This document shows, in pieces, positions 15,714-24,266 of a stretch of DNA of 64,000 bases. This DNA comes from Haloprofundus halobius (GTDB lineage: Archaea; Halobacteriota; Halobacteria; Halobacteriales; Haloferacaceae): assembly GCF_020097835.1 (NCBI RefSeq), contig NZ_CP083666.1, forward strand, positions 124,001 through 188,000, in the 5' to 3' direction. Position numbers and translations under genes: made by a program. The notes beneath the pieces are model-generated. The model made no database searches and was not told the origin of the DNA. It saw nothing but the letters and a program-made list of their open reading frames with translations. Position 1 is the stretch's first letter, and each line of letters opens with the position of its first letter.

Positions 15714-17690
15714 CTACGAACTCGGCGTCGGCGCGTCCCGCGAATCCGGTTCGTCCGGAACTTCTGCGACGCTTCCCGCGACGGCCTGCAGGAACGCCAG
15801 CGGCGCGGCCGCGGCCCACGCCTGCGGTTCACAGGCCTCGCCGTAGGAGACCGGAACCTCGGTCTGTTCGCGCTCGAAGCCGGCGAACAGTTCGGGCAGG
15901 CGGTCGTTGCCCCGCTCTTCGGCGGCGTCGACGAGTCCCTCGGCGACCTTTCGAGCGGCGTCGACGCGGCCGTAGCGGGCCATCCCGAGGACGACCAGCG
16001 AGTTGTCGTGCGGCCAGACGCTGCCGAGGTGGTAGCTCTGGGGGTTGTAGACGTCGTGGCTCGCCGCGAGCGTCCGGATGCCCCACCCGGTGAACATGTC
16101 GTCGGCGACGAGGCGGTCGACGAGCGCGTCCGCGCGCGCCTCGGGGACGATGCCGCTCCACAGACAGTGGCCGGCGTTCGTCGTCACCGACGCGACCTGT
16201 TCCTTCTCGCCGTCGAGCGCGACGGCGTAGCACTCTTCCTCGGGGAGCCAGAACGCCTCGTCGAACGCCTCCTCGAGGTCGGCGGCCTCGCGCGCCAGTT
16301 CGGCCGCACGTTCCTCGTCGCCCGCGCGGCGTGCGAGGTCGGCGGCGCGGCGCTTGGCGTCGTAGGCGTACCCCTGTACCTCGGCGACCGCGAGCGGCCC
16401 CTCCGGATGCTCGCCGTCGGGGTGCATGATGCCGTCGCCGCTGTCCTTCCACGCCTGATGGGTGAGGCTGCCGTCGCCGCCGTCGGTCGGATATTCGAGA
16501 AAGCCGTCGTCGTCGCGGTCGCCGTACTCGTCGAGCCAGTCGAGCGCGCGCTCGACGTGCGGGCGCAGCTCCTCGGCGAAGGCGTCGTCGCCGGTTCGCT
16601 TCCACGTCTCGTGGACGAGGACGACGAACAGCGCCGTGGCGTCGACGGTGCCGTAGTACGGCGAGTGCGGCACCTCGCCGCGGGCGGCGAGTTCGCCGTA
16701 GCGGACCTCGTGGAGGATCTTCCCCGGCTCGGCGTCGCGGAACGCGTCGACTTCCGCTACTTGGTGGGCGGCGAGGTAGCGACAGGTCCCCTTCGCTAAC
16801 TCCGTCGAGAGGCCGAGCGACTGGTAGGCGGCGATGAGCGAGTCGCGGCCGAACGCCGTCGCGAACCACGGGACGCCCGCGGCGAGCATCGGGCCGTAGT
16901 CGGTGTCGAGACGCAACTCGAGGAGGTTCTCGCGGCTCTCCTCCAGCACCGATTCCCAGCCCTCGGGGACGTCGTCGAGCGTCGTCGCCTCGTTCCACTC
17001 GCGCTCGCGCTCGCGGACCGCATCGCGCGCGGCGTCGGCGGCCGCATCGGGCTCTGCGGCGGGCCCGTCCGTCGTCACTGCGAGCGAGATTTCGCGCGTC
17101 TCCCCCGCATCGAGGTCGAGCGGAATCGACAGTGTCGCGTCCACGCGGCCGTCGGCCGTGTCGACGCTCACGGCCGCGTCGCGGCTCACGACCACCGAGA
17201 CCCGCGCGGCGAAGTCGATGTCGTCGACATCGTCGGCGTCGTCGGCGTCGTAGGCGAACGTCGCGCCGTTCTCGTGGAGTTCGACGTCGATGTCGCGTTC
17301 GCAGAGTTCGTTGCCCTCGAAGCCGCGCACCTCGAACAGGTCGTCGAACCGGGTACCGACAGCGAGTTCGAGCGTCTCAGACCGGGGGTCGCGCGTGAGG
17401 TTCGTGACGCGGACGGACTCGTAGAGCCCGTCGGTGACGAACTGTCGGCGACTCAGTTGCAGCGACCGCGCGCCGCGCTCCAGCGGCGTCGCGAGGTGGA
17501 CGAGTCGCTCGGCGGGGCGGACGTCGACCAGTTCGAGCGGTTCGAGCGTCCGGCCGGTCGCGCCGAGTCGGTAGCTGTCGAGCCGTCTCGTGTCCCGGTG
17601 GTAGAAGCCGTCGTGGCCGCGCGTCGGAACGCCGTCCTCATCGGTCACGAGGAACGTCGAGCCGTTCGCCACCGTGCTGTCTGTCTTCAT
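15714..17690 (-). CDS. Glycogen-debranching-like glycoside hydrolase (amylo-1,6-glucosidase type)
   Basis: 658 residues in two parts. Residues 1-240 form the beta-rich N-terminal domain of bacterial/archaeal debranching-like proteins (GVPTRGHDGFYHRDTRRLD is its signature). Residues about 270-640 form an (alpha/alpha)6 barrel with WFATAFGRDSLIAA, GKILHEVRYGEL, YYGTVDATALFV, HQAWKDSGDG and NPQSYHLGSVWPHDN, the pattern of amylo-alpha-1,6-glucosidase and MGH1-like hydrolases. No signal peptide, so cytosolic; a role in alpha-glucan or storage polysaccharide turnover is likely. It stands alone, and the insertion of the TnpB element ends 185 bp beyond its 3' end. Confidence 0.85.
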   Translation of the reverse strand: MKTDSTVANGSTFLVTDEDGVPTRGHDGFYHRDTRRLDSYRLGATGRTLEPLELVDVRPAERLVHLATPLERGARSLQLSRRQFVTDGLYESVRVTNLTRDPRSETLELAVGTRFDDLFEVRGFEGNELCERDIDVELHENGATFAYDADDADDVDDIDFAARVSVVVSRDAAVSVDTADGRVDATLSIPLDLDAGETREISLAVTTDGPAAEPDAAADAARDAVREREREWNEATTLDDVPEGWESVLEESRENLLELRLDTDYGPMLAAGVPWFATAFGRDSLIAAYQSLGLSTELAKGTCRYLAAHQVAEVDAFRDAEPGKILHEVRYGELAARGEVPHSPYYGTVDATALFVVLVHETWKRTGDDAFAEELRPHVERALDWLDEYGDRDDDGFLEYPTDGGDGSLTHQAWKDSGDGIMHPDGEHPEGPLAVAEVQGYAYDAKRRAADLARRAGDEERAAELAREAADLEEAFDEAFWLPEEECYAVALDGEKEQVASVTTNAGHCLWSGIVPEARADALVDRLVADDMFTGWGIRTLAASHDVYNPQSYHLGSVWPHDNSLVVLGMARYGRVDAARKVAEGLVDAAEERGNDRLPELFAGFEREQTEVPVSYGEACEPQAWAAAAPLAFLQAVAGSVAEVPDEPDSRDAPTPSS

Positions 17691-17821
17691 CTATCGGGTG
17701 ATGCGGTCGGGCCTCAGTTATACGTCTCGGTTCACACTACTCCAGTAGTGAGGGATCCTGAATGTTTATGAGTGTGGAGTTTGCAGGACGAATCGAGTCC
17801 GAAAAGACGCGAGACTGGTCT

Positions 17822-17989
17822 CTATTCGAAGCGTTCGAACTCTTCGTTCCCACAGTTGCACGACCCGTCTGTCCCGACCGGACGGAAGTTCCCGTTCGTC
17901 ATCTCTTGTGCGGGATAGATGTTCTCGCAATCGGTGCATCTTGCGAACACAGTCGGTTCGTTTCCATCGTGTAGACGTTTCTCAGTCAT
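17822..17989 (-). CDS. 55-aa zinc-ribbon-like protein
   Basis: ATG at 17989 gives MTEKRLHDGNEPTVFARCTD; a GTG further out at 18028 would add 13 residues. Cysteines are arranged C-x2-C (CTDCENIYPAQEM) and, 24 residues later, C-x-C (SCNCGNEEF), consistent with a small zinc-binding protein of the type common in haloarchaea. Function unknown. It is isolated, convergent to nothing and 131 bp beyond the debranching-like gene start. Confidence 0.65.
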   Translation of the reverse strand: MTEKRLHDGNEPTVFARCTDCENIYPAQEMTNGNFRPVGTDGSCNCGNEEFERFE

Positions 17990-18557
17990 GCGTTTTGAGG
18001 CCGACAATACGCCGGTTTCCCCTGCCACTCAGATGCTCACAGCGGAGAAATAGCTTTCTACCGGTTTCTGACAGACACACGTTCTCACAGGACTCGTCGA
18101 CCGCCGTTTGCTGTGCACGCCTTCTCTCTCGCGTGGTTTTCTGACTCCTTCTCGGGAATCATCGACGGCGTCTCTCGACGGAGCCGGCGATTTTACTGTG
18201 GGGCGAGTTCGCTCCTTCACGAGCGCCGAGAGCGGTCGGTCGTACCGCTTCGTTCGGATGTGAACCGTTCCGAATCCGCGTTTGCGACCCGGTCTCTCGC
18301 CCAGAGAGACGCGACTGTCGCGTCTCGGTCCGGCGGCCGATAGAACTCGTGTCCGTCCCGCCGGCCGTCCTCACGCGTCACGGCGACGTCTCGAAATCGC
18401 GGAACGGGGCTGGCGGCGGTCCAGACGTTCGTTTGTCTCGAATCTGACAGGTGATTTCGGGGCTAGAGACGGCATCTCACGCGAGGGCGAGACAACTACC
18501 CACAGCGGAGTTTCGAGCCAACTCTGCAGTTCCGAGCGCGAAGCGTGGATGCGAGAG
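17990..18557. other. Long intergenic region, nothing recognised
   Basis: About 570 bases between the zinc-ribbon gene and a hypothetical gene. Short open frames on both strands have arginine/serine-rich, shadow-like composition. No repeats, tRNA or mobile-element end was recognised. Confidence 0.4.
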
Positions 18558-19163
18558 TCAGATCACGTATCCCTCAGTCTGCAGCGCCTGCTCGACCGCT
18601 CGATCGAACCGCTTCCGGAGGTCGGGGTCGAAGGATTCGACACGCTCATCGGGTTCCATCAGTTCGACGCGACGTTCGCCACCGCCGGACTCGTCGTCGA
18701 CGACGCGGTACGTCTGAATGAATCTCCGGGCATCGTTTCCGTACAGGACCACGATAAGAGATTCCTCGCCCGTCTCTCCTCGGTGACCCGGGCTCTTCGC
18801 CCCTCCAGTCACGTTCATCCGGTCGAAGCTCGTGAGATTCGTGCTAAGCCCGCCGATCGCGAGTTGCTTTTCGAGCGACTCACGCTCCCATTCGCGCCGC
18901 TCACCCGTTTCGATATCCGTCCCGACAACCGTCCCCCGTCCGATCCTCTCTACCGTCCACTTTCTGAGGGTCGGTGATTCGAGTTCCCTCTCCGTTCGTG
19001 AACGGGTGTCCCCTTCCTGGATCGTGTCGCCTTCTTCGACACGGATGTACTGCGGAGTCGCGGCGGGGACGTCGATGAATATCTCCCCCGACTCGGTGTT
19101 AACGAGCGTTTCTACTCCGTCGATAGTCCGAGAAATCAGTCTCAGAACTCTGTCGGTGCTCAT
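18558..19163 (-). CDS. Hypothetical protein, 201 aa
   Basis: No family recognised. Acidic haloarchaeal composition, no membrane segment or signal peptide. N-terminus MSTDRVLRLISRTIDGVETL has a KOW-like small beta layout; a pair of beta-rich repeats (RRVELMEPDERVE, ESLIVVLYGNDARRFIQTYRV) follows. A palindromic TATA-like AGATATATCT (19191-19200) lies 28-37 bp upstream of the ATG, indicating a leaderless transcript. The gene is monocistronic. G+C is slightly lower than in neighbouring core genes. Confidence 0.6.
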   Translation of the reverse strand: MSTDRVLRLISRTIDGVETLVNTESGEIFIDVPAATPQYIRVEEGDTIQEGDTRSRTERELESPTLRKWTVERIGRGTVVGTDIETGERREWERESLEKQLAIGGLSTNLTSFDRMNVTGGAKSPGHRGETGEESLIVVLYGNDARRFIQTYRVVDDESGGGERRVELMEPDERVESFDPDLRKRFDRAVEQALQTEGYVI

Positions 19164-19190
19164 GATCGCTCATCGTCTCTAGATGGCTTC

Positions 19191-19200
19191 AGATATATCT
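19191..19200 (-). promoter_or_regulatory. Palindromic TATA element
   Basis: AGATATATCT, self-complementary, centred about 32 bp upstream of the ATG at 19163: the expected distance for a haloarchaeal leaderless promoter. Confidence 0.5.
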
Positions 19201-19454
19201 AAGGTTGACGACGTACAGCAAGCAAACCGAAAGTTCAGTCGATTCGACCGAAGAGACGTCGCCTGTTGTGCTGTCCACAACCTCTCGCTTTCGCACGCTC
19301 TTCGGGACACGTTCTCGGAAGGACAGTTGGGACCTGCGAGAGACAGCGGGCGTCGTTCGAAGGAGACACCGGTTGCGAATTCCCCGTCACCGGAAGCCGT
19401 ATCGAACTGAACGGCGTGGCCCGAGCCGACTCACCCTTCGATAGGCCTCTTTCG
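19201..19454. other. Intergenic, nothing recognised
   Basis: About 250 bases between two minus-strand genes. No coding frame, repeat or structured element was convincing. Confidence 0.35.
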
Positions 19455-19835
19455 TCACCCCTCGTAGTTGACGATGGAGCGGAAGCCGCCGTAGGCCATG
19501 CGCTCGGGGTCGAACGGCATCTCCGAATCGTAGCTGTCCGGGTCCATCGCGGGATCTTCCATCACCTTCGCGTTCACCTCGTCGCGGTGTTCCCGCGACT
19601 CGAACACGATAAACGAGAACACGACCGTTTCGTCGTCCCCGGTTTCGGCGAGCTGTGGGAAGGTCACTATCGGTATGCCGTCCATGTCGGGCTCCATGTC
19701 GTCTCCGACTCCCTCGAAATATTCGAGAGCGCCGTGTTCGATCCAGAGCTTACCGGCCTCGCTGGCCATCTCGCGGTAGGCATCGAGCTTGTCGTTCGCA
19801 ATCGGGATGACGAATCCGTCGACGTACCGTTCCAT
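19455..19835 (-). CDS. DUF1428 family protein
   Basis: 126 residues from the ATG at 19835 (MERYVDGFVIPIANDKLDAY). The pattern YREMASEAGKLWIEHGALEY, then VTFPQLAETGDDETVVFSFI and FDPERMAYGGFRSIV is diagnostic of DUF1428 (YbaA-like), a small ferredoxin-like alpha/beta barrel family; its role is not established. The gene is monocistronic, with a palindromic TATA-like box GAGATATATCTC at 19882-19893. Complete and intact. Confidence 0.88.
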   Translation of the reverse strand: MERYVDGFVIPIANDKLDAYREMASEAGKLWIEHGALEYFEGVGDDMEPDMDGIPIVTFPQLAETGDDETVVFSFIVFESREHRDEVNAKVMEDPAMDPDSYDSEMPFDPERMAYGGFRSIVNYEG

Positions 19836-19881
19836 ACCTCGGGGAGGACGGGACGGGAGTTGAACTTTTTTTGCGCCAACC

Positions 19882-19893
19882 GAGATATATCTC
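19882..19893 (-). promoter_or_regulatory. Palindromic TATA element upstream of DUF1428 gene
   Basis: GAGATATATCTC is a perfect 12-bp palindrome about 50 bp upstream of the ATG at 19835, leaving room for a leader of about 25 bases. Confidence 0.45.
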
Positions 19894-19898
19894 ACCAC

Positions 19899-19928
19899 GG
19901 GAATCCTCGCCCCTCAGGGTGGAGTGCG
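19899..19928 (+). mobile_element. Remnant of an IS1341-type left end
   Basis: GGGAATCCTCGCCCCTCAGGG followed by TGGAGTGCG resembles the left end of the TnpB element (13984-14016: GGGAAT, CCCGCCC-TTTA-GGGCGGG, GAATGCG). The hairpin is weakened and no tnpB follows. The minus-strand VTT gene takes its last codons (Thr-Pro-Pro) and its TGA (19914-19916) from this scar. Confidence 0.5.
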
Positions 19929-20663
19929 CTTCCACAGGCGGCCTACCACGTCCCGTATCGCCTCACGTTTGTAGTAGCCGATGGCGGAGGCAACGATCAG
20001 GCTCCCGATGATCACGATCCCCTCGAGGAACTCGCCGCTCGCCAGTTTGCCGCCGGCGTAGACGGTGAGGACGTACGCCGGGAGGCGTCCGATGGCGATA
20101 GCGACCATGAACGTTCGGAGCCGCCATTTGGTGAGTCCGGCGAGAAAGCACACAGCGTCGTCCGGGAGCCCGGGGATGACGACGAACACGACGAGACCCG
20201 GAAACCCGACTCGCTCGACGAACTCGTCGAAGCGAGCGACGACGTCCTCGTGGAGCACGTCTTCGACGAACGTCCGCCCGTATCGGTCCGCGAGCAGGAA
20301 CGCGATTGCGCTCCCGATGAGAACGCCCGTGATACTGTACACCGTACCGGCGACCGGACCGAAGAGGTAGCCGGCGACGAGCGCGACGGCCTGCCCCGGA
20401 ATCGGCGCGACGACTACCTGAACGACCTGGACGAGGACGAACACGACCGGGGCGAGAAAGCCGAACTGATCGATCCACGCGCGGAGTTCGTCGGGGCGGA
20501 AGACGAACGGCGCGTATCGGTGGACCAACAGGTAGAGGAGAACGAACGCAATCGAGACGAGAACGGCGACGAGGAACCCACGTTTCCGCGCATCAGACGA
20601 CGAGAATATCTGCATCTCGCTTCGAACGTGTAACCTCGTTACCTTGAGGATTCTCCCGGTCAT
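19914..20663 (-). CDS. VTT-domain membrane protein (TVP38/TMEM64, DedA-like)
   Basis: 249 residues; a second in-frame ATG at 20615 would remove 16 residues. About five hydrophobic segments surround the family motif: VAPIPGQAVALVAGYLFGPVAGT and, later, FPGLVVFVVIPGLPDDAVCFLAGLT. TVP38/TMEM64 proteins are implicated in lipid scrambling or membrane homeostasis. The final residues KRTPP and stop lie in a mobile-element scar, so the native C-terminus has probably been changed. It diverges from the methyltransferase gene. Confidence 0.85.
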   Translation of the reverse strand: MTGRILKVTRLHVRSEMQIFSSSDARKRGFLVAVLVSIAFVLLYLLVHRYAPFVFRPDELRAWIDQFGFLAPVVFVLVQVVQVVVAPIPGQAVALVAGYLFGPVAGTVYSITGVLIGSAIAFLLADRYGRTFVEDVLHEDVVARFDEFVERVGFPGLVVFVVIPGLPDDAVCFLAGLTKWRLRTFMVAIAIGRLPAYVLTVYAGGKLASGEFLEGIVIIGSLIVASAIGYYKREAIRDVVGRLWKRTPP

Positions 20664-20760
20664 CTGTTAGAGTTCGATACGATGAAGAAGCGTTATGGTG
20701 TGATAGAGTATGTCTCGCAAAGACTATCGTGCCCTGAAACCTAGCTATAGCTTGCGAGTT

Positions 20761-21573
20761 ATGCCCCCGAAGACGATGCCGGACGAGCAGCATGTCCCCC
20801 CTCGGGAACTTACGGAAACTGAATCGGCTGCAATCGATTGGGCGGGACTGTTAGCGAACCTCGGCAAGAAAGTACTCCACGTCGGTGGAGGTCCGTCCAC
20901 CGAACAACTGCTCGAGTTGGCCCATCTCGAACCGGACCAGCACGTTCTGGACGCTGGCTGTGGCGTCGGAACCACGGCCATCGAGATCGCCCAGCGTTTC
21001 GGCTGTCAGGTGACGGCAGTCGACATCGCGCCGTCGGTGATCGAACGCGCGGCAACCAACGTACGCGCCGCTGGACTGCAGGATTCGGTCACGGTTCACC
21101 AGGGCGACATCCTTGAACTGGAGTTTTCCGACGATACATTCGATCGGGTCATTATCGAATCGGTCGTCATGTTTGTGGACCGTGCCCAAGCGGCGAGGGA
21201 GGTGGTCCGGGTGTGTAAGCCGGGCGGGTTAGTCATCGATCACGAGGCGTATTTCACCCGGGGAGCGCCGGACGAGATCATCCAGAGCAGCCAAGAACTC
21301 TTCCCCGGCTTCGGCTTGGAGGAACCCGAAGGGTGGGTAGGGCTGTATCGTAACGCTGGTCTCTCGGACATCGAATACGTGAGTGGTCCTGCAGAGTTCA
21401 TCGGCCCCGGCTACATAATCCGCGATGAAGGCCTCTCCGGCTTCCTCACTATACTCGGGCGATTGTTGACCCACCCGACGTATCTGAGGCAGATGGCCGG
21501 GATGCTCCCCCGAGTGCGGCGGGTGCAGCCCTACATAGACTACATAGTCTTAGCCGGTCGAAAACCGGCGTAA
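20761..21573 (+). CDS. Class I SAM-dependent methyltransferase
   Basis: 270 residues from the ATG at 20761; alternatives are ATGs at 20710 and 20776, and a TATA-like GCTATAGC near 20741 makes a start at 20761 or 20776 more likely. SAM-binding motif I is VLDAGCGVGTTAIEIA, the acidic loop VDIAPSV and motif IV FDRVIIESVVMFVD, as in UbiE/sterol-type small-molecule methyltransferases. The C-terminal part (EEPEGWVGLYRNAGLSDIE) forms the substrate cap. Acceptor unknown. It is followed by a membrane-protein remnant, not by an operon partner. Confidence 0.85.
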   Translation: MPPKTMPDEQHVPPRELTETESAAIDWAGLLANLGKKVLHVGGGPSTEQLLELAHLEPDQHVLDAGCGVGTTAIEIAQRFGCQVTAVDIAPSVIERAATNVRAAGLQDSVTVHQGDILELEFSDDTFDRVIIESVVMFVDRAQAAREVVRVCKPGGLVIDHEAYFTRGAPDEIIQSSQELFPGFGLEEPEGWVGLYRNAGLSDIEYVSGPAEFIGPGYIIRDEGLSGFLTILGRLLTHPTYLRQMAGMLPRVRRVQPYIDYIVLAGRKPA

Positions 21574-21576
21574 CCG

Positions 21577-21883
21577 GCCTTGATGACCTTCGATATCCGA
21601 ATTCCGCAGTATCGACGTTCGAAGCGCTCTCTCGACGCCTGCGTCGAGTATACGGCCTCCTGTTCGTCATCGCCGGTCTCACGTGGGTCGTCAAAATCAC
21701 CATCTTGACGCCTCAAACTGCGTGATCCGATGCAGCAGCGTTCCCGGTTTCCCGGCAACGGTGGTCGCAGGTGTGCTGTTCGTCGTGTATCTCTGTATCG
21801 CGGTTGTCGCTTTCTGGCCGAACGGCCGCGAAGCAACGGAAGAGATACACGGTGAAAAGCCGGGGAAGTGGAAACGAGAGTGA
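21577..21883 (+). pseudogene. C-terminal remnant of a DUF2270-like membrane protein
   Basis: One frame reads FEALSRRLRRVYGLLFVIAG then LTWVVKITILTPQTA and stops (TGA at 21723-21725); another continues VPGFPATVVAGVLFVVYLCI then AVVAFWPNGRE to a TGA at 21881-21883. Together they follow the last two helices of DUF2270 proteins (GRRLRRNY, LAWxxK, then PGW-helix) as I recall them. No N-terminal part is present, so this is a frameshifted fragment. The family call is from memory and moderate. Confidence 0.5.
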
Positions 21884-21955
21884 GATTTTCGACCGACGTG
21901 TGCTGTATCACACCGAGGTGAAGTACTGATTTCGTCGCATGGCCTCGATGAGCGT

Positions 21956-22621
21956 TCACCCGTCGACGGACCGCCGGGGACCGGGGCCTGACGAACCGTC
22001 TCGTCGATTGCTCCACCATCGGTCGACCATCGCGCCGATACTGACGAAGAGGGCGGGAAGCGAGAGGAAGAAGCCGAGAAGTGGGATATTGGCGATGACC
22101 GCACCGACGACGAGCGCGAGCCAGAGATTCGACTCGCCGCTCGCGACCCGTCGGAGCAGATACGATCCGAGAACGACCGTCCCGACCGTCGACCCGACGT
22201 AGAAGAACAGCACGCCGGCGAGGACCGGAACCGCGACGACGAGGCCGACGGGGTCGGGAACGCCGAACTCCGTGAGCAGCATCACCACGATTGCGAACAG
22301 GACGAATCCGGTGATGCCGACGAGCGTGGCCGCGATTCCGAGGAGTCCGGAGCGGACGGGGACGTCGTAGATTCGTCGCTCCAGGTCGCGGACGTACGAG
22401 TCCGCGTAGACGAACTCCGAGACGAGCAACACGGGGATCGCGAGGGCGACGGCGAACGCGGCGGAGAACGCGGTGATGAGAGCCAAGAGGAAGACGACCA
22501 TGACGAGGTCGACGAGCCACGACCCGGCGGCCGGCGTTTCGACACCGGCCTGTGCGAGAACCGGTGTCGGGACGACCGTTAGCAAGGCGACCAGCGACGG
22601 GAGGAAGCGGCGGCGGACCAT
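21956..22621 (-). CDS. Polytopic membrane protein, 221 aa
   Basis: N-terminal signal-like helix (RRRFLPSLVALLTVVPTPVLA) followed by about four to five hydrophobic segments, with a cytoplasmic loop YADSYVRDLERRIYDVPVRS. A similar layout is seen in haloarchaeal proteins related to bactofilin-associated membrane modules, but I do not recognise a definite family. The C-terminus (WWSNRRDGSSGPGPRRSVDG) is polar. Monocistronic. Confidence 0.65.
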   Translation of the reverse strand: MVRRRFLPSLVALLTVVPTPVLAQAGVETPAAGSWLVDLVMVVFLLALITAFSAAFAVALAIPVLLVSEFVYADSYVRDLERRIYDVPVRSGLLGIAATLVGITGFVLFAIVVMLLTEFGVPDPVGLVVAVPVLAGVLFFYVGSTVGTVVLGSYLLRRVASGESNLWLALVVGAVIANIPLLGFFLSLPALFVSIGAMVDRWWSNRRDGSSGPGPRRSVDG

Positions 22622-22845
22622 ACCCGGTAGTTACACCCTCGTGACATAAGTACAGAGGTTCGTCACGCTACGGCGGTAGCGCCGCATATCCGACCACCGA
22701 CGAGCTCCGCCTCGCGGTGGCATCCCCGACCGCCTCACGGCGGCATCCGCGACTACGGCACGCCTGCGCACCCGAGAGCCCGCCGAAGTCTCACACCAGT
22801 CGAGTAGAGTTAAATACTGTCACCGAAACCAGTTGGTATCCCTCC

Positions 22846-23058
22846 ATGATACGCGACCTTTCGCGGTGGTTCGAGTCGAAGTCCTTCTCGGTACAGATTG
22901 TTGCCCTCGCGCTCGTCCTCGACCCGCTCGGATTCGTCTCCGGGTATCTGCTCGCCCCCGCTCTGGGCGTCGACCCGCTGATGGGCGGCGTCTACGGCCT
23001 CGTCGCGGCGAGTTTCCCGATGTCCTGGCACGTGATGCGGCAGAGCAAGGACGCCTGA
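22846..23058 (+). CDS. 70-aa membrane protein with two helices
   Basis: ATG at 22846 gives MIRDLSRWFESKSFSVQIVA; the frame is open further upstream but those codons are shadow-like. Two helices (LALVLDPLGFVSGYLLAPAL and MGGVYGLVAASFPMSWHVM) end in a short basic tail. AGTTAAATACTG near 22809-22820 is TATA-like at about 30 bp. Family unknown; small two-helix proteins of this type are frequent in haloarchaea. Confidence 0.6.
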   Translation: MIRDLSRWFESKSFSVQIVALALVLDPLGFVSGYLLAPALGVDPLMGGVYGLVAASFPMSWHVMRQSKDA

Positions 23059-23201
23059 GTCGCCGCTCACGTGGGGCGCCGAGCGCGGGGCGCGGTCACT
23101 CACAGCGTCACCGCTCGCTGTACTCAAAAGCCGGTGTTCGACCGCGGTAACTCGTCAGTTCACCGCAACCATTATCCGGTGTATAGTTAGATATCCAAGG
23201 G

Positions 23202-24014
23202 ATGGCCGTCCTGAATGCCCTCCGAAAAGTGCCCGGTGCGTTGGCCCGAAATCCGATACTCGTCGCGTTGCTCGGATTCGTCGGTCTCCTGCAGGCACCA
23301 CAGACGCTCGCACAGTACCTGAACTCAACCGTCTCGATCGTCATCTCGCTGATCTTTACCCTGGTGTACCTCTTCGGCGTCCCGTTCTTCCAGGGCGGGA
23401 TGATCGGAATGGCCGACGAGGCGCTCAGAAACCGGACGAGACTCGGAACGTTCGTCCAGGCCGGCAAGGAGAACTACGTCTCCCTGCTCGTCGCGTACCT
23501 CGCGATGACGGGTGTCGTCCTCGTCTTGATGCTCGTCGTCTTCGCCGCCGTGTTCGCCGGGATCTTCTCCATCGGGACCGGCAGCCAGAACGGCCTGGTG
23601 GTCGCCGTCGGCGTCGTCCTCGTCGTCGGCCTCGTCTACCTCGTGTTCGCGTTCTTCATCCAGTTCTACAGCCACGAGATCGTCCTGAACGACGCCGGTG
23701 CCGTCTCGGGGATCAAAGGAAGCGTCGGCCTCGTCAGACGGAACCTCCTGAGCACGACCGGCTACTTCCTCCTCACGATAGCCGGTTCCCTCGCGGTCGT
23801 CGTCGCCGTCGTCGCGGCGCAGTTCCTCCTGCTGCCGCAGTCGGCTCCAGGCACCATGCCTGCACAGCCTCCGCTGACCAGCGCCCTCGGACAGGTCGTG
23901 GTCAGCACCGTCGTCACCGCAGTCGTCGGGAGTCTGTTCGCGGTGTACTCGGTCGCGTTCTACGAGGAGATTCGCGACCATCGGAACAGCCCGGAGCAAG
24001 CGACGACTCTCTGA
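23202..24014 (+). CDS. DUF7847-like multi-pass membrane protein
   Basis: 270 residues, six predicted helices: LARNPILVALLGFVGLLQ, VSIVISLIFTLVYLFGVPFF, SLLVAYLAMTGVVLVLMLVV, LVVAVGVVLVVGLVYLVFAF, TTGYFLLTIAGSLAVVVAVV and QVVVSTVVTAVVGSLFAVYS. The amphipathic FFQGGMIGMADEALRNRTRL after helix 2 and HEIVLNDAGAVSGIKGSVGL before helix 5 are the recurring loops of this haloarchaeal family, which resembles the membrane part of glycerophosphodiester phosphodiesterases. Role unknown. AGTTAGATATC near 23184-23195 may be part of the promoter region. Confidence 0.7.
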   Translation: MAVLNALRKVPGALARNPILVALLGFVGLLQAPQTLAQYLNSTVSIVISLIFTLVYLFGVPFFQGGMIGMADEALRNRTRLGTFVQAGKENYVSLLVAYLAMTGVVLVLMLVVFAAVFAGIFSIGTGSQNGLVVAVGVVLVVGLVYLVFAFFIQFYSHEIVLNDAGAVSGIKGSVGLVRRNLLSTTGYFLLTIAGSLAVVVAVVAAQFLLLPQSAPGTMPAQPPLTSALGQVVVSTVVTAVVGSLFAVYSVAFYEEIRDHRNSPEQATTL

Positions 24015-24266
24015 ACCGTCGGATACCGTCTCGAACACGCTGAACGCTCTTTTCAGGCCCGACGCGTACTGCGCGAGCGCCGTCTCTATCGGACCTGCGA
24101 ACGGCCGATGTTCGCAGTCACTCTCGCTTCCAGTCGTAGATCGTAGATACGCCGGACGGCGAAAGACGGCTTTTGTAGGCGGAAAGTCACGGCCTCCAGT
24201 AGCACACTACTCGTTACTTAGCGACCGGTGCTGAGTTCTCCTACGCCCGTCACGGGGTGAGAGAAC
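24015..24266. other. Intergenic, nothing recognised
   Basis: About 250 bases between two plus-strand genes. No gene, repeat or element end identified; the last bases hold GGTGAGAGAAC before the ATG at 24267. Confidence 0.35.

Noticed and set aside
17822-18028. GTG start at 18028 for the zinc-ribbon protein
   Set aside because: ATG at 17989 gives a compact protein, and the extra 13 residues do not add to the domain.
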